Below are positions 4,321 to 6,535 of a stretch of 6,535 nucleotides of DNA, piece by piece. A model generated the notes under the pieces. It did not search any database and had not been told where the DNA came from. It worked only from the letters and a program-made list of their open reading frames with translations. This DNA comes from an uncultured Eubacteriales bacterium. Its GTDB lineage: Bacteria; Bacillota; Clostridia; Lachnospirales; Lachnospiraceae. The stretch spans positions 1-6,535 of the forward strand of contig OMSN01000093.1 of assembly GCA_900313765.1 (NCBI GenBank). The letters run 5' to 3'. Position 1 is the first letter of the stretch, and each line of letters opens with the position of its first letter. The position numbers were made by a program, and so were the translations under genes.

Positions 4321-6312
4321 ATGAACAACGGATTTCTGCCAGTCAGTAAAAAAGATATGCATGAAATGGGATTGCCGCAGGTAGACTTTGTCTACGTCTG
4401 CGGCGATGCTTATGTAGACCACCCCAGTTTCGGGAGTGCGATCATCTCCCGTGTCCTTGTCTCCCGCGGTTATACCGTCGGCATGCTGTGTCAGCCGGAC
4501 TGGAAAGACCCGGAGAGTATCTGTGAATTCGGAGAGCCCCGTCTGGGCTTCCTTGTCTCATCCGGCAACATGGATTCCATGGTCAATCACTATACCGTCT
4601 CCCGGAAACGCCGCAGCACAGACGCGTACAGCCCTGGCGGTGTTATCGGAAAGCGCCCGGATTACGCTGTTATCGTCTATTGCAATCTCATCCGCCGGAC
4701 ATTCAAGAAGACGCCCATCATCATCGGCGGCATAGAAGCCAGCCTGCGCAGAATGGGGCACTACGACTACTGGTCCGATAAGGTCCGCCGCTCGATCCTG
4801 CTGGATTCCGGCGCAGACCTGATCTCTTACGGCATGGGGGAGCACAGCATCGTCGAGATCGCAGACGCCCTGAGCAGCGGTCTGGATGTCTCCGATATCA
4901 CATTTATCCGCGGAACCGTCTTCAAGACCAGAGATGTCTCCTACACACAGGACGCCATCCGTCTTCCTTCTTTCGAAGAGATCCGGTCCGATAAGAAAAA
5001 ATACGCCGAGAGTTTCGCGATCCAGTACAGGAATACCGATCCTTTCCAGGCAAAGCGTCTGTACGAAACCTATGACAATCGTCTGTTCGTAATACAGAAT
5101 CAGCCCTCACTGCCTCTGACGCAGATGGAGATGGACGATATCTACGCGCTTCCCTACATGCGCGCCTGGCACCCGGCCTACGACGCGCAAGGGGGTATCC
5201 CTGCTTTCGGAGATATCCGCTTCAGCCTGACCAGCAACCGCGGGTGCTTCGGAGACTGCAACTTCTGCGCGCTCACCTTCCACGAAGGACGGATCGTCCA
5301 GGCAAGAAGCCATGCATCGATCCTCCAGGAAGCGCAGCAGTTCCTTCATGAACCCGGATTCAAAGGCTATATCTATGATGTGGGCGGCCCGACAGCAGAA
5401 TTCCGCAAGCCCGCCTGCAGCGCCCAGCTCAAGCGCGGAGCCTGCAGCCACAGGAAATGCCTCTTCCCTGAACCATGTCCCAACCTGGAAGTGGATCATT
5501 CCGATTATCTGAAGCTTCTGCGGAAACTGCGTGACCTTCCGGGAGTAAAAAAAGTCTTCATACGCTCCGGATTCCGGTTTGATTACCTGATGGCAGATCC
5601 GGACAAAACATTCCTGAAGGAACTGTGTGCCCACCATATCAGCGGGCAGCTGCGTGTTGCCCCCGAGCACATCTGCGAAAATGTGCTGCGCCGGATGGGC
5701 AAGCCGAAAAATGAAGTCTACAATGCATTTATCAAAGAATTTGAACGCATCAACGCAAAGAGCGGCAAGGAACAGTACATCGTGCCTTACCTGATGTCCT
5801 CCCATCCGGGAAGCACCCTGGCAGACGCCATCGCCCTTGCCGAATATATCTGCAAGATGGGATATATGCCCGAACAGGTTCAGGACTACTATCCCACGCC
5901 CGGAACCGTCTCAACCTGTATGTACTACACCGGACTCGACCCGGTCACCATGGAGCAGGTATATGTCGCGACGGATCCGCATGAAAAAGCCATGCAGCGT
6001 GCGCTGATCCAGTATCGGGATCCGAAGAATTACGATCTGGTAAAAGAAGCGCTCCTGAAATGCCACCGCGAAGACCTGATCGGCTTCGGACGCCAGTACC
6101 TGATCCCGCCCAGGAAAATGAATCCATCCGGGCAGAAAACCCGCCATCCGGCAGCCGGCAAGACATCGGCATCCCCCCGGAAAAACACCACATCCATACG
6201 TCAAGGATCAGCACAAAGCAGGACCACGCAGCACCAGGCAGCAAAACATCAGGCAGCAAAACCGGCAAATGCCAAAAAAAATCCGCGCCGCACAACACGA
6301 CGCGGAAGATAA
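4321..6312 (+). CDS. ygiQ: YgiQ-family radical SAM protein
   Basis: This 663-residue protein is a cytoplasmic iron-sulphur enzyme of the YgiQ radical SAM family, whose reaction is not established. The N-terminus (MNNGFLPVSKKDM, then VCGDAYVDHPSFGSAI) matches the family's Radical_SAM_N region. The core follows, with SNRGCFGDCNFCALTFHEGR carrying the spaced cysteines C309, C313 and C316 (C-x3-C-x2-C) that ligate the [4Fe-4S] cluster. A second cysteine-rich stretch typical of this family (C366, C375, C380, C386, ending PCPNLEVDHSDY) may hold further metal or structural sites. Later conserved blocks are RVAPEH, YLMSSHPG and QVQDYYPTPGT. Residues 601-663 form a Lys/Arg/Gln-rich tail without a single Asp or Glu, suggesting a disordered nucleic-acid or RNA contact. 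The ATG at 4321 is preceded by GGAG at 4306-4309, an 11-nt spacing that is slightly long. The gene probably has its own promoter at 4247 and converges on an unidentified gene. Confidence 0.93.
   Translation: MNNGFLPVSKKDMHEMGLPQVDFVYVCGDAYVDHPSFGSAIISRVLVSRGYTVGMLCQPDWKDPESICEFGEPRLGFLVSSGNMDSMVNHYTVSRKRRSTDAYSPGGVIGKRPDYAVIVYCNLIRRTFKKTPIIIGGIEASLRRMGHYDYWSDKVRRSILLDSGADLISYGMGEHSIVEIADALSSGLDVSDITFIRGTVFKTRDVSYTQDAIRLPSFEEIRSDKKKYAESFAIQYRNTDPFQAKRLYETYDNRLFVIQNQPSLPLTQMEMDDIYALPYMRAWHPAYDAQGGIPAFGDIRFSLTSNRGCFGDCNFCALTFHEGRIVQARSHASILQEAQQFLHEPGFKGYIYDVGGPTAEFRKPACSAQLKRGACSHRKCLFPEPCPNLEVDHSDYLKLLRKLRDLPGVKKVFIRSGFRFDYLMADPDKTFLKELCAHHISGQLRVAPEHICENVLRRMGKPKNEVYNAFIKEFERINAKSGKEQYIVPYLMSSHPGSTLADAIALAEYICKMGYMPEQVQDYYPTPGTVSTCMYYTGLDPVTMEQVYVATDPHEKAMQRALIQYRDPKNYDLVKEALLKCHREDLIGFGRQYLIPPRKMNPSGQKTRHPAAGKTSASPRKNTTSIRQGSAQSRTTQHQAAKHQAAKPANAKKNPRRTTRRGR
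6232..6261 (+). repeat. 15-bp tandem duplication in the YgiQ tail (HQAAK twice)
   Basis: Two adjacent 15-bp units (6232-6246 and 6247-6261) differ only at one third-codon position (CAC versus CAT) and encode HQAAK-HQAAK at residues 638-647. This looks like a recent in-frame slippage duplication within the low-complexity basic tail, which probably tolerates length change. Confidence 0.75.
6274..6306 (-). terminator. Intrinsic terminator for the right-hand minus-strand gene, inside the YgiQ 3' coding end
   Basis: Read on the minus strand, TCCGCG (6306 to 6301) pairs with CGCGGA (6287 to 6282), extended by two inner G-C pairs after a mismatch. It is followed immediately by eight T residues (complement of A-run 6274-6281). 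This is a canonical Rho-independent terminator. The same bases encode the YgiQ tail residues AKKNPRRTTRRG. On the plus strand a T6 run exists at 6316-6321 but begins 9 nt after the stem, so termination of YgiQ here would be weak. Confidence 0.55.
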
Positions 6313-6382
6313 TGATTTTTTGCGAGCCGACACCCCGCAGTGGACCTGCAAGGAATGCCCGCTGATACCCCGCAGTGGACCT
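6313..6382. repeat. Diverged 35-bp tandem repeat with a perfect 16-bp core
   Basis: ACCCCGCAGTGGACCT occurs at 6332-6347 and again at 6367-6382, exactly 35 bp apart. Similarity between the two units continues on the left side of the core at a lower level (matches such as GC, GA, AC around substitutions), so this looks like a tandem duplication that has drifted. It starts right after the YgiQ stop codon and is non-coding on both strands. Confidence 0.75.
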
Positions 6383-6416
6383 ATAGGGGCGTCCGCGTAG
6401 GGGTATCAGCGGGCAT
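6355..6416. repeat. Large intergenic hairpin with a perfect 17-bp outer stem
   Basis: ATGCCCGCTGATACCCC (6355-6371) is perfectly complementary to GGGGTATCAGCGGGCAT (6400-6416). Inside, after a 3x3 internal loop, a further 6 pairs form (GTGGAC 6375-6380 with GTCCGC 6391-6396, one G-T wobble), closing a 10-nt loop that holds part of CCTATAGG. The element lies between the convergent YgiQ and right-edge genes. No T-run follows it on either strand, so it is not a simple intrinsic terminator. It resembles a REP-like palindromic repeat, or a strong 3' mRNA-stabilising hairpin for either transcript. Confidence 0.8.
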
Positions 6417-6432
6417 GACGAACCCGGATGCG

Positions 6433-6535
6433 TCATTTGTAGGCTTTGTACAGCGGCCCGTACGTGCTGCACGCTCTGTAATCTGCCGCTTCCTTGTCCT
6501 TGGTTCCGAATGCGCTCCACACTGCCGGACGGTAG
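6433..6535 (-). CDS. Unidentified protein, C-terminal end (5' partial at window edge)
   Basis: On the minus strand one frame is open from the window edge to TGA (6433-6435), giving 33 complete codons. The end reads [11 protein letters not shown] and is preceded by [15 protein letters not shown]. The composition is aromatic-rich and charged, with sensible codon choice, so it looks like a real coding end rather than chance. The location fits a gene convergent with ygiQ, with an intrinsic terminator downstream at 6306-6274. I do not recognise the family. There is no membrane segment in the visible part. The region 6313-6432 between this stop and YgiQ holds only the repeats described. Confidence 0.5.
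   Translation of the reverse strand, partial: YRPAVWSAFGTKDKEAADYRACSTYGPLYKAYK

Noticed and set aside
5107..5805. A 232-residue open frame on the minus strand inside ygiQ
   Set aside because: It is a shadow of the conserved radical SAM coding frame. It has no ribosome binding site of note and no recognisable domain.
6332..6382. The two 16-bp direct repeats as a CRISPR array
   Set aside because: There are only two copies, with 19 bp between them. The similarity extends into the 'spacer', and no cas genes are present.
6332..6416. Transposon ends or an insertion sequence
   Set aside because: There is no transposase frame between the inverted arms (only 28 bp) and no target-site duplication is visible.
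5945..6520. A 191-residue minus-strand frame spanning the YgiQ tail and right intergenic region
   Set aside because: It runs through the large hairpin and the terminator with cysteine- and tryptophan-rich, non-protein-like composition. A different minus-strand frame at 6433-6535 has the better coding character.

Overview
The window looks like chromosome from a Gram-positive anaerobe of the class Clostridia, most likely Lachnospiraceae-like. This rests on moderate GC, strong purine-rich ribosome binding sites (GGGAGG, AAGGAG), a Gly/Pro-rich leader on the ABC exporter, a very small ANTAR-domain protein, and a YgiQ-type radical SAM enzyme. The lineage is an inference from gene style. No marker gene is present.

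Layout, left to right. The last 59 codons of a MATE-family efflux pump run rightward (1-177). A calcineurin-like metallophosphoesterase (168-866, minus) converges on it, and the two genes overlap by 10 bp at their stop codons. Behind it on the minus strand lies a single-polypeptide ABC exporter, membrane domain plus ATPase (981-2879). The 237-bp gap 2880-3116 separates this exporter from a divergent LysR-type regulator (3117-4013, plus). It holds promoter-like elements for both directions and a perfect 12-bp palindrome between them. The LysR gene is followed after 38 bp by a 60-residue protein that is almost entirely an ANTAR RNA-binding domain (4052-4234). A short leader with an extended -10 promoter and competing hairpins (4235-4320) precedes a large YgiQ-family radical SAM protein (4321-6312). 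The right end has a diverged tandem repeat and a large near-perfect hairpin (about 6313-6416). It then has the last 33 codons of an unidentified minus-strand gene (6433-6535).

How the parts may work together (inference): the divergent LysR-type regulator probably controls the ABC exporter from the palindrome, which is placed like a classic LysR recognition site for both promoters. The ANTAR protein is probably cotranscribed with LysR. This would pair a DNA-binding regulator with a potential RNA-binding antiterminator that has no sensor domain of its own. The ANTAR target is unknown. The adjacent YgiQ leader hairpin is a candidate but lacks the full consensus.

Both convergent gene junctions show the same economy. 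The best minus-strand intrinsic terminator lies inside the 3' coding end of the plus-strand neighbour: in the MATE gene at the left and in the YgiQ gene at the right. No CRISPR array, tRNA, rRNA or transposase gene was seen.
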